DNA of 64,000 nucleotides from Malurus cyaneus samueli (taxonomy: Eukaryota > Chordata > Aves > Passeriformes > Maluridae): assembly GCA_009741485.1 (NCBI GenBank), contig CM019238.1:15775947-15839946 (forward strand), in the 5' to 3' direction. Below the pieces are notes generated by a model. The model was not told the origin of the DNA. It searched no databases and saw nothing but the letters and a program-made list of their open reading frames with translations. The position numbers and the translations under genes were made by a program. Below, one piece after another: positions 1 through 13,890 of this stretch; the first letter of the stretch is position 1, and each line of letters opens with the position of its first letter.

Positions 1-1192
1 AGGTCCAGAAATCTACTAGAGGAATAAATGATGATGAGGACTCATTATCAGATGAGAGAAATTAATCCAGATGGCTGGGAACAGGGATAGGGCAAGCTCA
101 TCCTAGTTCTGTTTATTCCAACTGAAATTTTTCCATCCCCAGCATATCAGTGTGGAGAGAATGCTTGCATAAAATTCTTATTTATAGATAGTTCTGAAAT
201 GTCCAGGGAAAGCATCTGATGAACAGATATTAAGATTTAATTCCAGTTTAAATTTGGTTAATAAGATGGAAAAGTCTGAAAGATTAGATACAAATCTGCA
301 TTGGAACTTTTCCCAAACCTCTCCTCCTGAAGTCCCTGTGACCAGAGGCTCCCCCAAGATGAACACCTTGAGCATCCCTTCCCTTACATTCCCTGTCAGA
401 TCTCTGCTCAAAACCCCCAAAAGCCACCAAACCCACAGAGCCAGAGCTGTGAGATTCCTGTCATCGAAAATCTGAAAGATGTCTCTGCAGAATTGCTCTG
501 TAACACAGAGCTCGAGCTTGTTAAACTCACAAAGGAACCGCTTTTATTGGAATAAATTGTGAGCAATCTCACAAAAGCCTTTGCATTATCATTTAAAACT
601 GCATTGGCAAAAAGGCTTTTGAGCTTCGAGTGCCTTAAATTTTCCAAACAAGAGCACGCAGCTCATCAGTCCGAACGTAAAAAGTTTGCCTGGTTGATTT
701 TATTTCCCTTGGCATTTTTCCCTTGTCTCTTGACAGAAGACAGCTCCATTGCTGTGCTGATAAAAGAGCAGCACAGCTCTATGATACTGCCACCTCCATC
801 AGAAATCAACATTTTTTTGCCACCTTGTCAAAAGTCTGTGTTATTGTTGTAGCTGAGCGTGGCTCTGGTGTGGATTGGAGGGAACGAGCGCTGTGTTTGT
901 GTCGGGCTGTGCTCTGCTGGGCCCAGCATTGTTTCAGGCACAGAAAATGTTTTTTTTTCTTGTCTTGTCAATGGTTCCATGGGCAGGCTGTTGGGAAAAC
1001 TGAGGTTTTGAGAGCCTGCTTTCCAGGTAATTAAAAGGAAAGATTTTTCCTCTTGTCTTTTTTGCTGCCCCAGGATTTTTGCTGTTGGGGCAAGCAGAGA
1101 TTTCCAGAGCGGCACCTCTGGTCAGAGCAGTATCAAAACCAAAAATGTTAATAAAGGGTAAAACAGAAGCTCTTTTCAGGTTTTCCTTGCAT

Positions 1193-1236
1193 CTTTACTC
1201 TTCTTTTTTTCCCCCTATCCCATCTTTTCTACTTTA
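1193..1236 (+). repeat. Pyrimidine-rich tract
   Basis: The tract is dominated by T and C (CTCTTCTTTTTTTCCCCCTA, then TCCCATCTTTTCTAC). A splice-acceptor role would need a following AG and exon, and none is visible. Similar tracts lie near 15,510-15,533 and 15,900-15,931. Confidence 0.6.
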
Positions 1237-2272
1237 AATTAATCAGTGGAAAAAGGAAAAGAAAAACTAGTTACAAAAATACGGCTGCAAACCTTGCCAT
1301 GACCTGGCCTCCCTCCCTCCCCCAGAGCAGGGTGATGATCCAGGGGCTGAGGCACTCAATAGTCACCTCCAGAATGTCTTCATTTGTAACTTTACGAAAT
1401 GGGGTCAAGAACAAGTTTTTCAGATTCAGAAATAATTTTTCAAATGATTGCAGTGAGGTTCAAGTGTGACACTTGGAGGTCAGTCAACAGCCTTAATAAG
1501 CACTGATCAGACACCGGCATGCCAGACTGAAACCCCTCTCTGGCTCCATGGAATCAAGACTTTAAGGATTTTTGGGGGAAACATTACAAAATTATAATTT
1601 CTTTGAAAATGATTAAAAGCATATTTATCATTTTCAGCTATACTTCTGTCATAAAACAGCTGCATAAAAGTTTTATTTTAAAATTGTATGCCTTAATTTC
1701 AACAGGTTTGGGCAGGTTTGGGTTTTTTTTTCTTGTAAGTATCAAGTAATTTCATACCAACACAGGTAGGAACACTCTGAATTAAAGGTCAAGGTATTTC
1801 ATTACAGCCACCTCTTCAGAGCAGCAAGAAGGGAATATCTTTCCAACATCTTTCAAACTGTCTTTCAAGTGCTCTGTATTGCAAATGCCCTTTGTTGAAC
1901 TTGTTTGGGTTTTGCTGGGCTTAGAGAAGCAGCAGGAACTTTTTGGAGTTGGTCTGACATGAATGTTTGCTATTGGCATGTAGATCTTCAGCAAACCTGG
2001 AGAAAACATAACCAAAACAACATTAACAGACCACACTTAATTCCACACTAAATTAATCTGATTATCTCTCATAATGACTTAGAAGATAAAAGTTGTTTAC
2101 AGATGAAATAATACAGTATTTATATTACCATGCTATGGTATATTCTGGTTTTCTACTTAAGAACTTATGAAATACCTTAGAAAATTAAAAATATCTTTTT
2201 AAGCAAATATACATCAGTAGACTCAAATGTATAAATACGCAGTAGATAAATCATGGAAATTCAGAAAAAGTT

Positions 2273-2333
2273 AGTTATTATTAGAGATATTATATATTAT
2301 TTGAGATATTATTAATATATTATTATTAGAGGT
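2273..2333. repeat. A+T-rich low-complexity tract
   Basis: Roughly 60 bases are almost pure A/T, with GAGATATTAT-like words repeated (TTAGAGATATTATATATT, then TTTGAGATATTATTAATA). It is a degenerate simple repeat. Confidence 0.8.
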
Positions 2334-3411
2334 ATTTAGAAAGTTCCAGATAATTGCTCACAAGAATTCTCACTGAACATCAAAGAGTTTTTAAGTATTT
2401 CTAATTCTGACAATTTTCCTTCATTATGAAGTGGGCATGCACTTCAAATGCTTCTGAAAATGTCAGCTTTCACCTCTAAATCATTGCAGTGTCACAAAGC
2501 TTCTGATTCCCAGGAATATATAATATATGCTTGGAAAACCTCCACAGACTGAAGTGATGATGTCAATATGAGAGCAGTACCAGATAAAAGACACCACTGC
2601 AGAAGGAAATGGGTGTTTTCAGCAAGAGACTCATTTAACAGCTGAGTTGGTTTTAGTTAATGCTTTAAGAAGTGCATAACTTAATTACTGACAAAACAGT
2701 AATGAGGGGTTCAGTGCCCAAAGCACCTCACAGTTATTTTGGTATTAGTAATTTTGATTGCATGTGTTATTTGTAACAATTTAGTCCTCAGGCACCCGTG
2801 GAACCTCACATAAATATCCTTACAAAAACTTTTCCTCACAGATGAGCCTAACATTTCAGCACGTAATCCTAAAAATCAGCAGCTTGACTTTGAAAGACAC
2901 TGAGTAGGGAAGACACTCACAGTGCAGTAAAAACAGTTACTTTGATCAGGTATGCAAAGTTTAATAACTCATCCCAGTCTGTGGCATGCCCTGTGAGAAC
3001 ATCTCTCTTCCTTTAAAATTAATTTCCATGCAAGCTGCATTGGTCAAACACGACACTCACTGTCTAAAGCTGAGGTATTTCTATATATCCATTTTAATTC
3101 CCATGCAATGAAGGATGAATCACTGCAGAGCTCAGGCAGTTCTAGAGTGTGGGCAGCTTGATTGATCCATCTTTGAGAGTGGTACAACGTGCCCAGATAT
3201 TGTACATAGCCATAAATCCAAGTTCGTTTCGAGCCTTTTGAAGCAGGTTGAGGCTGGAGCACATAATTCAGAATTTAGTGGCTACGTGCTGTGAAGTTTG
3301 CACAGAACACCTAATAAATAAAATTTTCAAAAGTCTAAAAATGTCAAGAATTTAAGGAAACAAGAAAAGGAGACAAATAACTGTCTCTGCCAAATATCAA
3401 CTCCCTATTGC

Positions 3412-3428
3412 AAAAAAAAAAAAAAAAA
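3412..3428 (+). repeat. A17 homopolymer
   Basis: Seventeen consecutive A. It is not preceded by a recognisable retrocopy. Comparable runs occur at 7,426-7,438 (A13), 32,954-32,970 (A17), 54,702-54,713 (A12) and 63,077-63,090 (A14), plus T runs at 20,997-21,007 (T11) and 44,621-44,632 (T12). Confidence 0.95.
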
Positions 3429-4345
3429 TAGCAGTGCCAAGTTTTCTCAAAGAGAGAAACCCTGTGGGTTCTTTCTGTTTCAACTGCAGCAAAGAACACT
3501 TTATTTCCTTCCCTTGTTCTGGTGCATGTGCAAAGCATTTTAGATGCTTTCTGAAAATGAAATAAAAAGGAAATATTTTGTGAACTTGATGCAGAGAATT
3601 GTAGCTCCAATTGTTGGGATTTTGCAAAGTCAGGATACATGCAGGTGAGCATTAATAATGAACTGGCAATTACCAGTTCTTAGAGCAATATCGGACGGTT
3701 CTGTGGAAACATTCCATTATTCCAAGCAAGGTCATGTTTTGATATTTAGATCCATATTAATTTTGGGTTTCAGTTCCTCATTTTTAGTTTTGCAAGTGCC
3801 TGAGCACGAGTGAGATCTGCAGACAAAAGCAGCTGAGCATCAAGAGGCGTGTGCTTCAACCCAGGCAGAAACACACGTGGAGTTCTGAGCCTCATCCCAA
3901 ACTCCCTGCTCCAGCAATATTCCTAATGCCATCTGTTGTTGCATTTGAATTTTGTTAGTCTTCTAACATTAGCTGATTAGTCTTTCCTCATGCATCCAAA
4001 AGAAGGAAAAAGTCTCAAAATACATTTTTACGGTGGAGACTGCACTAAACGGGGAAAAAATGGCACAGAATCAGTTTGTTCCAATGAATGGTGAAGGAGA
4101 GAAAATGGCTGGTTTGGATTTCTTCCTTATTAAAATGTCATTAAATATTTGTACTCTGAATATTTAATACATCATTTAAATCTAATATCATCTTATAAGT
4201 GTATATCTATCATATATCACCCCAAGAGAAACAGTGACAAAAACAGATGGAATATTGGCCCTGGTTTCCTAAAAAAGGAGCACAGCAACATTTGGGAGGT
4301 GGGATCCTTGCACAGAGAGAATAGAAGTGAGCTGGAAACACCTGA

Positions 4346-4412
4346 TAAAAAAAAAACCCACAAACCCAAACAAACTGCAAAACCAAAGTCCCACACGAAG
4401 ACTGCAAACACA
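4346..4412 (+). repeat. A+C-rich low-complexity tract
   Basis: The tract consists of runs of A interspersed with CCC and CAAAC words (AAAAAAAAAACCCACAAACC, then CAAACAAACTGCAAAACC). This is common low-complexity sequence, and the frames through it on both strands are compositional. Confidence 0.7.
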
Positions 4413-5399
4413 CAGACAGAAAGCTGCTCTGGATTTTTCCAGCATTGGCCACCCACAATTTCATAGACCCCTAGAATTCCAGTAGCCTCTGCAGATTAAA
4501 GCATCACCTCTTCCTCTGGAATTCCTGCTTCTTGTGGCTGGCTACTATAAGGAAATGGGAAGTTCAGGAAGATTTTTCTTTCCCCACAATATTTTGAAAG
4601 TTGGAATTTGCATTTAGCATCTCTTTAAACTTTTGACTCTCTCTAATTAAAGATGATTCATGTTCTAATACTGAGCATGTGCCTACAGCATCAAGCATCT
4701 CCACCTCTGGATCAATTCTAATAAACAGAAATATCCTTAAATAACCTTCTCACCTGAAGGTAAATTCCACAGGAAGACACAAATAAACTTGTTTAACCAA
4801 ACACTGCATCTTTGCCAACTGTGCATAACTTATACATAGTATATGGGCGAGTGGGAAATACAAGCAGGTTTTTAAAATTTATGTCCAAGATTTATAGAAA
4901 ATACAATCAAACTGTTACCAATAAACATTTTTTTTTTAATAGGATGTTAAATTATCAGCAAGATTGTCCTTATTTTCAGTGAATGTCAATCAGATGTGGA
5001 ATTCCTTCAAATATAACTGTCCTGTATTTGTCCTCTTACTTTGAAAGGACCTAAAATGTACTCATATGATAAAGTTTATTCAGGGATCGTGCAAAATGAA
5101 CATATTTTCCTGAAAGATTCATTCCAGCCTACTGCATACAGGTGTACTCAAGTCAGGCTGTGCATATTAAACCTCCACAGTGAAAAAAAACTGCAGAGAA
5201 AAATATTGCCATGCCAGCACTTTGTGCTATTTCCACAAGTAACGGGATGTGCAGATGCACAGGATGCTCCAGCAGAAGCAGGGTAAAGTTTGCATTATTC
5301 CTTTTACTCCCTGCTTCCTCTCAGAGCTCTCTGATGCTACACCTAAGGATGAAAGAGAGGAAAGAACTTCACAAATTGTGCCAAATAACATTAATCCTT

Positions 5400-5720
5400 T
5401 GAAAAGGCCATAAATGAATCCTCTCGTTTTGGGAGACTAGAAGCCTGATATCTGTGAGCAAGTATTCTAGGAGCTCTTATTTCATTCCTGAATTGAGAAA
5501 CCTTCATTAATTTGGGCCATTAATTGCCGAGATTCATTACTAGCATATTTTCATCATTTGAGTTTCCTTTTAATGTATTCTTAATGAAATGCTTCTATTT
5601 TCACACAGGCCTTCTATAGCAGAATTAACTCGGGCAGCTTTGTGAAAGCTGCACTATAAAAAAGGCAGATGAATGAGCCATGAGCTTATCATAAACCACT
5701 GTGATTTACAAATAATGCTG
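5400..5720. promoter_or_regulatory. Candidate conserved noncoding element
   Basis: This ~320-base stretch is rich in homeodomain-type cores (CATTAATTTGG, CATTAATTGCC, TTCATTACTAG, TTAATGAAAT). It also contains GCAGCTTTGTGAAAGCTGC, an imperfect inverted repeat near 5,635-5,655 (GCAGCTTT / AAAGCTGC). It lacks transposon signatures and low-complexity tracts. Dense TAAT cores in unique A+T-rich sequence are typical of developmental enhancers in gene deserts, but the call is textural and unverified. Confidence 0.28.
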
Positions 5721-7450
5721 AGGCACTCTGCTATCAGGCACTGCATAGTACAGGCTCTGGGCATTAATTGTTTTCTATTCCATGACAATCCTGCCCCTTA
5801 AAATACAGGCATCTATGAACTCCTGCCTTAGAAGAAGCCAGATTTATCTCTCTGGTGGTAAATATCGGTTTCAGGTGCTCTTCCCCCAGCTCTGTTTCCC
5901 TTCCAAGCCCCCACATAACTCCCAGTGGCATTAATGGGACGTGAAACTTGTGCAACACGGAGGGATAAAAAGGGCTGCTGCAATGGGAAGGTGGGGCACC
6001 CAGGAAAAGATGAATGAGCACTATGTTAATTGCACTATATTAATTATCTGCACATTCCAGACATTCATAAAATACTGAATAAATAATAGGAAAAAACCCA
6101 GACAAACATTCAGCCAAATGTACATATGGATGGAGCACACCCACACTCAAAATGTGCCCAGCTTCTTCAGGATCCTGACACCCAACAAAGTTAATTGGAC
6201 TGCAAACCCCAAATGATCTACAGCAAGTTCTTCCCTATTCTCTAAACCTTTCCCTCTATGCCTTTAAAGGGTGATAAGGAAGAAATTCAGATTTTGGTGA
6301 GGGGCCCTCCATAGAAAATCCATGATTGCTGGTGTGCTCACCTGATTTTGTAATGTCTGCACTTTAAGTGAAATCTATCCATCGATTACCCAATCTTACT
6401 GACAAATCCAGCTTTCAATTCACAGAAAGAAATACTTTCTAAATTAACTTTGTTTAATTTATGTAGCAGCATAAATTTATTTTCAAATTAAATTTCAAAT
6501 TCTTAGCTTTCTATTTCAATTAGAGAAGTATAAAAATCCTCATTGGGAACACCTTTGGCACTTTACTGTGATGCATTTTTCAGACCTTTTTTTTTCCCCC
6601 TTTTACAGGTACATCTTTAGGCATCAGGGTGTTAATTGGATGGATGTTTTTAGAACCTAATTCTGTACAAACTTTCTCAAGCCCCATTGGGGAAAGGACA
6701 CCAAAACCAGCTGCAGCTCCACAAATGCTCCCTTGGTTGATATTTGGAGTTGCACTCAGCAGTCCATTTCCAATCAGTAGATTTTTGAAGCACGTTGCTT
6801 GTATCAGTGACTTAATTACAGCTCTAACTTTAATTACACCTCAAATAGTTAGATGAGCAGCCTGCCCTTCAGCTTTGATTAAATTTTTTCCCCAAAATAG
6901 AGGAAGGATAGACCAAAAAGGGAAACTGCTTGTGCTCACTCAACTTTTAATTTCATTTCAAAGCCAGAAATACGCAGTTTGCTCTTATTGTAACCCAGAT
7001 TGAAAGCAACAGTTTGTGTTGCAACAAACAAGACTGGCAGAAACAACACAGCATTCAGTGCAATTTTTTCATTAAAGGAATGTATTTTAGGAGGGTTTTT
7101 TGAGTTTCACCTCCATGACATAACATTTCATAATGCTGTATTCCTTTTAGCAAAAATGTCCTTAAATGTCACCATCTCATTAGTACAAACATGCTTATTC
7201 CTGCTTATAATTCCAGGTTACTTCTGATTAAAGTGCATTTTTAAAATGGTACCTGCTCACTGAGGATTAATTAGAAGCACCTCCTTGAGGAGTTCGTGTC
7301 TAAAACTTAACCTACGCCAGTATTTGCACATAGAAATCAAAGAGTTTAAACGAAGAATTCCAAATTATTTGTAATGCAGTTTCAGATAAGTCTAGGCTAT
7401 TAATCTTTCCTAGTATCTTACTGGGAAAAAAAAAAAAAGTGATCTGTGTC

Positions 7451-7487
7451 AAGGAAAGGAAAAGGGAAAGGAAATAGAAAATATAAA
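7451..7487 (+). repeat. Polypurine GGAAA-type tract
   Basis: AAGGAAAGGAAAAGGGAAAG and its continuation form an almost pure purine tract with GGAAA periodicity, shortly after an A13 run. Confidence 0.75.
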
Positions 7488-9323
7488 GTTACTTAGGAAA
7501 GAATACAGGATGGAAAGTTTGAATTTAAGTGGAAAAGAGAAGACCACAACCTTACCAAGAAAGAAGATGATGTGTGTGACTTTTTCTCCAAACAATGCGA
7601 CTTTATGCTACTTTACAGAAAGTGTGGAACTTTACTTTTTTTGAAAAGGGCATTTCCAAAGATTTCATCTAAAACCTGACTGAGATCCATCAAACCTGAT
7701 CCAAAGTTCTTGTTTCTGAAGTTCTTATTTAACCTGGGGTTTTTTTAGATATACATCCAACCTGAACTGGTAGAACTCCCTACAGCTAATGAAACTCCTG
7801 GCAGCTTCCCAGATCTCTGGGGCTACACTTGTGACATTTGAATTCTGCCAGCACATCCATCCCACTCCCAATATGATTCCAGTGATCTATATCTTCCCCT
7901 GTATTGACAGAGTTGTTTATGGCACTCCTCAGGTACAGGCCTTGGGTCCCATTCTGCATTTATCTGCTCCCATTAAGTGGTGTCATTAAAGACATTTCGA
8001 CAGCTCTCTCGGCACTCCATGAATGTTTGTGACATTAAGGCTTGAATGTCTTCAAATTTCCTACAGCTAAATGTTGACAAGCTTGAATTCTTATTTATTG
8101 GCTCCCTGCAGTAACAACCTGCATGCTCGTCTTTGACAGTTTCTTTCATGATGAGCTCTTTTCACAAAAGGCTGATGTTCTGAAACAACAGTTGAGCAAA
8201 ACCATGCATTTTAAGGGCCAAATTTATTGCAGCACTAAAAAAAACCTTAAAAACACATCGATAAAAAAGGATATAATGAGATGTTTAAATGTTGTATTGA
8301 ATTCTGTGGGCTTATTTCAAGCAAGCAAGTTCCATCAGAAAAAAAAAATCATAAAAAAAATCTGGCTTTTGTTTGAATTGGGGATAAAGATGAAAGTATC
8401 TTCTTTCCCAACTGCACTAAAGGACCAGGCTCCCACAATCAGAAATTAGCCAATGTAGATCAGGATTTTTTATCACTGTCCAGCACCTATAGAAAGCTCA
8501 GAACTTCAAAATTTGATTGGTTTTTATGTTACTTCCTTCTAGAACCATTCCACTAACAATTAACTAAACAAGCCAAGAACCTGAGCTCAGAGAGGTGTTT
8601 TCCCTATTTTATATTAAGTGGAACATCTTAAATAATACAAAAGAAAGTGGAAAGAAAGTAATAATTTATTTTGCTCAGCTAATGGAGAGGAAAAAAAGAT
8701 TAATTTAAGGCACAAGGTACAACTAATTATTATATATATGAAAAGAAAATAAGGCAAAGAGAACCCTGGAAAAATCTAAGACCAAGTTACCACAAATTCA
8801 GAATCTCAGCATCAAGTGAAGCCAATGTATAAAGTCAGCATATGCAAGAACATAAAACAGAAATGTTCCCTAAGCAGGTCAGAGATTTTTAATATAGACA
8901 GCGTATTGGGAATATTTGTTTACAGACAGCCTCCCAGATAAAAATATAATCATCCTGCATTCACTCCTAGAAATGCCCAAACGTAGACTGGAAGAAACAG
9001 ATAACCAGATGATAGTGCAAAGATTTGTTCAGTATTCATCCACCCTCTGAACACGGTTGACATGAGGATCCTCATATCCTGTGCCTGCCCCTTTCCTTCA
9101 GCCTTGTGCTGCTGTGCTCAATATCCAATCCTGGGAAACACCACAAACATAAATCACTGAACCCACCGATGGCAAGGGCAAGAAACAAGGTACCCAGAAG
9201 GCAGAATAAGTAATTCACAAAAGCCATAAGGCCGAGGTAGGAGTGTGTTCTCCTTATTTTCTGCACTGCAATACTTCTCTGAAGGTTCAGAAATAGGTAT
9301 TTACAAACAAGAGCCGAGTGACT

Positions 9324-9338
9324 TGACTCTCAGAGTCA
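9324..9338. promoter_or_regulatory. AP-1-like palindrome TGACTCT-C-AGAGTCA
   Basis: Seven-base perfect arms around a single C place two AP-1-like half sites (TGACTC / GAGTCA) in inverted order. A single palindrome of this size is expected now and then by chance, so regulatory meaning is weak. Confidence 0.2.
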
Positions 9339-11336
9339 TTTTTTTTCCTGTGGTATCAGCAGGATAACATTGATTTATTTGGGGACAAGTTCAAGCCCAG
9401 CATTTGTTCTTTGTAGACTGCCTCACTAAAGGTGAGACTCATAGTTCAAATCTCATACACCAAATAAATTCCACTTAAATCTACTTTGATGGCTTAATTG
9501 GGGTGTTTGACTCGTGCTGGCCTCCTGCAGAGCACTGAATCCCACTCTATGTTATTTGACCTTATCGTGAGAACAGCGTTGCATCTTCTACTGTTTGTTT
9601 TATTCATGATCCAGAGGTGAACACAATAAATAAAAGCTTGAAAAAGCACTCCTGAAGCAATTGCACTGATGGAGGAAAACACTGTTTACCTTTTCCCTGG
9701 GTGAGGGATGGGGCTGCAAACCCCAGCACTGCTCAGGGTAACTGTTCATGGCTTCATTCCATTTATGATTTAACAATCACTCCAAAATCCCAGCTTGGTC
9801 TGAAACCAACATGAGGTGCACACAACACGGAACACACAGAATACTCACTAAAGGAATTTCCTTCTCTACCAAACAATTCCACTTAAATTATGGGAAAAGG
9901 TCACATCCCAGTCAAGTATAGGGAATGATTTCCTTGCTGATGAGTGAGTGGGGTGTTCAGAGAAGTGCAGAGGTGCCTACCACACTGCAATTTTTCCATC
10001 AGCACATGAACCACCTTCTGCTTGCTATGCCATGCTCCAAGCTGCCAATTGAGCCAAGGTGCATCAGGAAACCAAACTGCTTCATTAGAACACGACTGCT
10101 CAGGCTCATAAAGACCAGGATTAGGATTATCTGAGTAACAGAGGCAAATTTATGGGTTTGCAGTCTTTAAAATATGGCTCACTCAGCATTCCTGAGGGAT
10201 TTTAACTTGCCCACGCTTAAGATCATGGATGTGCTCAGTAAGGAAAGGGGCACTGGAAGGTGTTGGATGAACCCCATCTCCTGTCGGCACAAACTCCACA
10301 CCACGGTGGCTCCAGGGCATTGAGCTCCTCCATCTGCATTTCACCCTTTCCCCTGGCAGTGCTGGTGCCTAAATTTGGCTCCCTAAAACAGAGACTGAAT
10401 GAAATTCAGAGAATAAAAAGCAGTTCTACTATGCTGAACTATGCAGGTGTGACACAAATCCCTCAATTCTCCTAATGCTGCCTTCAGACCCCTAATCTCA
10501 GATTTCAGGACCCTTCAACTCCGACCCCAAAAGGTGACAGGAACAGATTCTTTGGGAAAGGCACCGTGGCACAGCTCTGCTGCAAGAAATGCAGCAAATC
10601 CCTGTCAGAACTGAACCTGGAAATGCTTCCCACCATCTCAGCATCGCCTGCACCCCTCACACTCAGCCTGGAAAACGAAACCTTGGAGGGGAGGAAAAGC
10701 TCTAAGTCCCCCGATAAAAACCATCCCCATAAAACAAAACCCAGCTGCCCTTTGAGGGAAATGACAGCCCATGACCTCGTGTTCCACCACTTTCTGTGTC
10801 TGTTACATTTTTTAAGATACAGATACGAAGTCTGGAGCAAAATGTCAGCCATTCATATACTTTAGCAGTTTAAGGAGAAGAATTAGTCGATGGAGAAGAA
10901 GAAAAATCCCCTAACCTTGCAGTTTTACTCTATTTCTAGATATTGATTGTGCTGCAGCTCATAATATCCACTTTACCAAGAGGAGAGGGGCAACAGCAGC
11001 AATTACCTGTTCACAAAAAGAAATATAGAAGCTCTACAAGGAACAGTGCCTGAAATTAATTTAGGAGTAGATTTATATGGGGTTTTTTAGTCTGAAATTT
11101 TTGAGGCACTTATGAGCTAAATATCAGTTTCACTACTATTCAATATTTCACAATGCATAACAAATTCCATCAGAATTTGTTAAAGTTAAATATATAGATA
11201 TATATATTTTATCTTGATGATGCTGACTAATTTTCTTTATATTTTAATACAGGAATTCAGAAACCAGCTTCAAACAAGATCTCAAACATTAATGTAAATT
11301 TTAGAGATGCCCTGACTTGCTGACTGATTTTTCAGC

Positions 11337-11380
11337 GGGTTTTTTTTTGTTTGTTTGGTGTTTTGGTGGGTTTTTTGAGG
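11337..11380 (+). repeat. T+G-rich low-complexity tract
   Basis: GGGTTTTTTTTTGTTTGTTT followed by GGTGTTTTGGTGGGTTTTTT is low-complexity sequence, the opposite strand equivalent of the A+C-rich tracts. Confidence 0.75.
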
Positions 11381-12400
11381 AATGAACGGAATTGGATCCT
11401 AAGAGTAGTAAGTATTTCTACAGCATAATATGGAAGAAAATAAAACACTTTCATAGCACTAATTAGAGTAATGCAGAGTCATCTACACAAATGCATTTGA
11501 TGACCCATCAGTCTGGCCTGGAAATCATCTTTGCAAAAACCTAGAGAAAAAATTCCTGGCCTTGCTTGACAGTTCTCAGCTGAGCAGGAAAGCACATTGC
11601 AGTTTGGGCCTGATAATCCATGAATTTAAAGATTCTGATATATCACAGTCAGCACCCACCAGGCACCTGCTGACTGCAAAGTGTCAGGAAAAGTCCGACA
11701 CAAACACGAAAAATTCCAATCAGGAGCTGCAGAACCACTGAGATCGCTGTACTTCAAAATTATTTATTAGTCATACTCGTTTAAGGTAACACTCTAAAAA
11801 TAAAACTCTGCTTCATAAGGCTAAGCCATGAATCACCATAATATATGAATCATAACTTCAGATGTGGTAATGAAAAGACATGGGAAAATAATATGGTTTG
11901 TTCAGGAGAGTGCTTATTATTCCATTTCACAGAAGGCTGGAAAAAAAGCAAGTTTCATTATTTTTATGTAATCATTCTAAATGGCAAAGTCCTCCACACA
12001 TCCAGCCTATTTAAATACCATTTTAACAACGTAATTGCTAGAGATATTTCTCTCTGTCTTCTTTGGAAAAAAAAAAACCTACACCAGTAACAACACCCTA
12101 ATTTATTTTCTTATTCATTATTCTCAGGGGTTGACACCTGGCAGAAACTATTTTGTTTATATTCCTCCCTATCGGGGTACTCAGCTGGAGGAGGCCCAAG
12201 TGAATAATTAATTAATCAGTGGAAGCACAGTGCACTTCCAGCACAGAGGAGATCTCGGGATTCCCACCCTGTGACAAAGATAATTTCACATGTGAGCATG
12301 AAAACCTCTGAATTCTGGATCCTTAAATATGAAATGATTCAATATTTGTTCCAGACTTTGACTGTGGCTGTCAAACTTTTATGTATTTCATAACTGATTA

Positions 12401-12490
12401 ATATTAATTGTTCTCTTAATGATATATGAAATATAATCTGATGTTATTAATATATTTATATATTAAATATATATTAATTATTATTATTTC
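12401..12490. repeat. A+T-rich low-complexity tract
   Basis: About 90 bases are dominated by TATTAAT/ATATTTATAT words, including a TATATTAAATATATATTAAT stretch. No transposon signature is seen. Confidence 0.8.
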
Positions 12491-13890
12491 AAAGCTGTGG
12501 ACCGTGCTCATCTAAGCTTGAATTTTCACAGCAGGGGCACACTGGCACAAGGAATTTAACAATTTAAATTCCACCTGATGTTTGGTGCCACCTCCAACCC
12601 AGTGGAATCCAATCCAATGACAGCTCCTGAACAAACATTTTCCTCTGCACAAAGGAGTCTCTGGAATTACCTCATCCACAGGAGTTTCTATCTTTAAGAT
12701 GTCATATTATCCACTTTTTCATCACATCCCTTTGAAGTTTAAAAAGCTTTGTGTACATTCTGGATTCCAGCTCCAGTTCCTACCCAGAGGAACAGAATAT
12801 AAAATATTCTGAATTCTAATCTCTCCTTTCAGGGATGAAGTGTCCAGTGGCTGGAATCAAAGGTGTTGGACTCAATTTGCTTCAACACGTGCTGATCTCC
12901 CCCATGAACTGCACAATTACATATTTATACACCAGATTTTACGATTTCACTTAGGGCCAAGCACCTGGAGGTTGCACACCAAACTGCATTTTCAGGGTTT
13001 TAAATCTTAAACACATCCAGTTTTCAGAAAGAGAATGTTTACACTCAGGATTTTCAGTTGTTGCAGGGCAAAAAGGAAGAGCACAAAGCTGATCCTCTGT
13101 GGCTGCTCCCAAGCACTGAACCCCTCCCACGTGAGGAATTTCCTTGCAAATGTTACATTTAGACCCCCAAATTTTGATTAAATACCTACCTAATCTTACA
13201 AGAAGCCCTGTCCAAATGCAATCAATTATATTTTGTTCAAAATGAAGCTGCAGCACCTCTGTGGAAGAAAAATGAGAGATGTTGGTTTGTGGACATTCTC
13301 TGCTGATAAATGGACAGAGAACTGGGAATGTACCAACTTCATTACTGCTGCAGACAAATTAAAATGAATGCACTTCTTTGTATTTCCTGAACTATACCCT
13401 TTTTCACCCAAGAGACTGAATAATTGGAGTTTAAGTCTCCTGAATAATGCCAAAGGTGGACTAACGATCCATAAAATTTTCATCATGTGTTTTCTTGCCC
13501 TTTTAGAACACGTTAAAAATACAAAAATTAGAATACTTCAAATAACACCACTGCAGAACTTGGTCACCACTTGCCAATAACCAAGGAGTTTAGTTTCTCA
13601 CAGTACCACGTTACGTGAGGTTGAAGCTGATGAAACCACTTCAAGCTAGACAGAAATAATTGATTCACAAATCAAGGTTGGAAAGCACAGCCACTTTCTG
13701 CCTCTCAGAAATCACGTTGTACAGGTTGCATCTGAAATTTGTGCTCATTTCTTCAAAAGATATATAGGAACTCCACATACCCCAAAGCCATCCTCTGTGA
13801 CAGCCAGAGCAAGAAATACTAGGAAAGAATGAAAAATAATGCAGCAGACTAGAAGTAGTAGCTAATTTTCTAGTCTGGTATGGTGTAAAA

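Larger units (their letters stand above)
1..5399. other. Unannotated noncoding stretch
   Basis: Unique A+T-rich sequence. I see only the low-complexity and homopolymer tracts listed separately. The short frames are non-overlapping with any recognisable family, many lack an ATG, and no splice-bounded exon stands out. Confidence 0.6.
5721..13890. other. Unannotated noncoding stretch
   Basis: Unique sequence with simple tracts at 7.43-7.49, 11.34 and 12.4 kb and one AP-1-like palindrome at 9.32 kb. The 10.5-10.87 kb patch is open on both strands (about 115 and 99 codons), but the plus frame starts only with GTG and neither resembles a known protein. No transposon is recognised. Confidence 0.6.

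Noticed and set aside
13660..13700. AATCAAGGTTGGAAAGCAC, similar to the start of a minus-strand CR1
   Set aside because: The sequence after this word does not follow the CR1 order, and the upstream tail repeat is missing.
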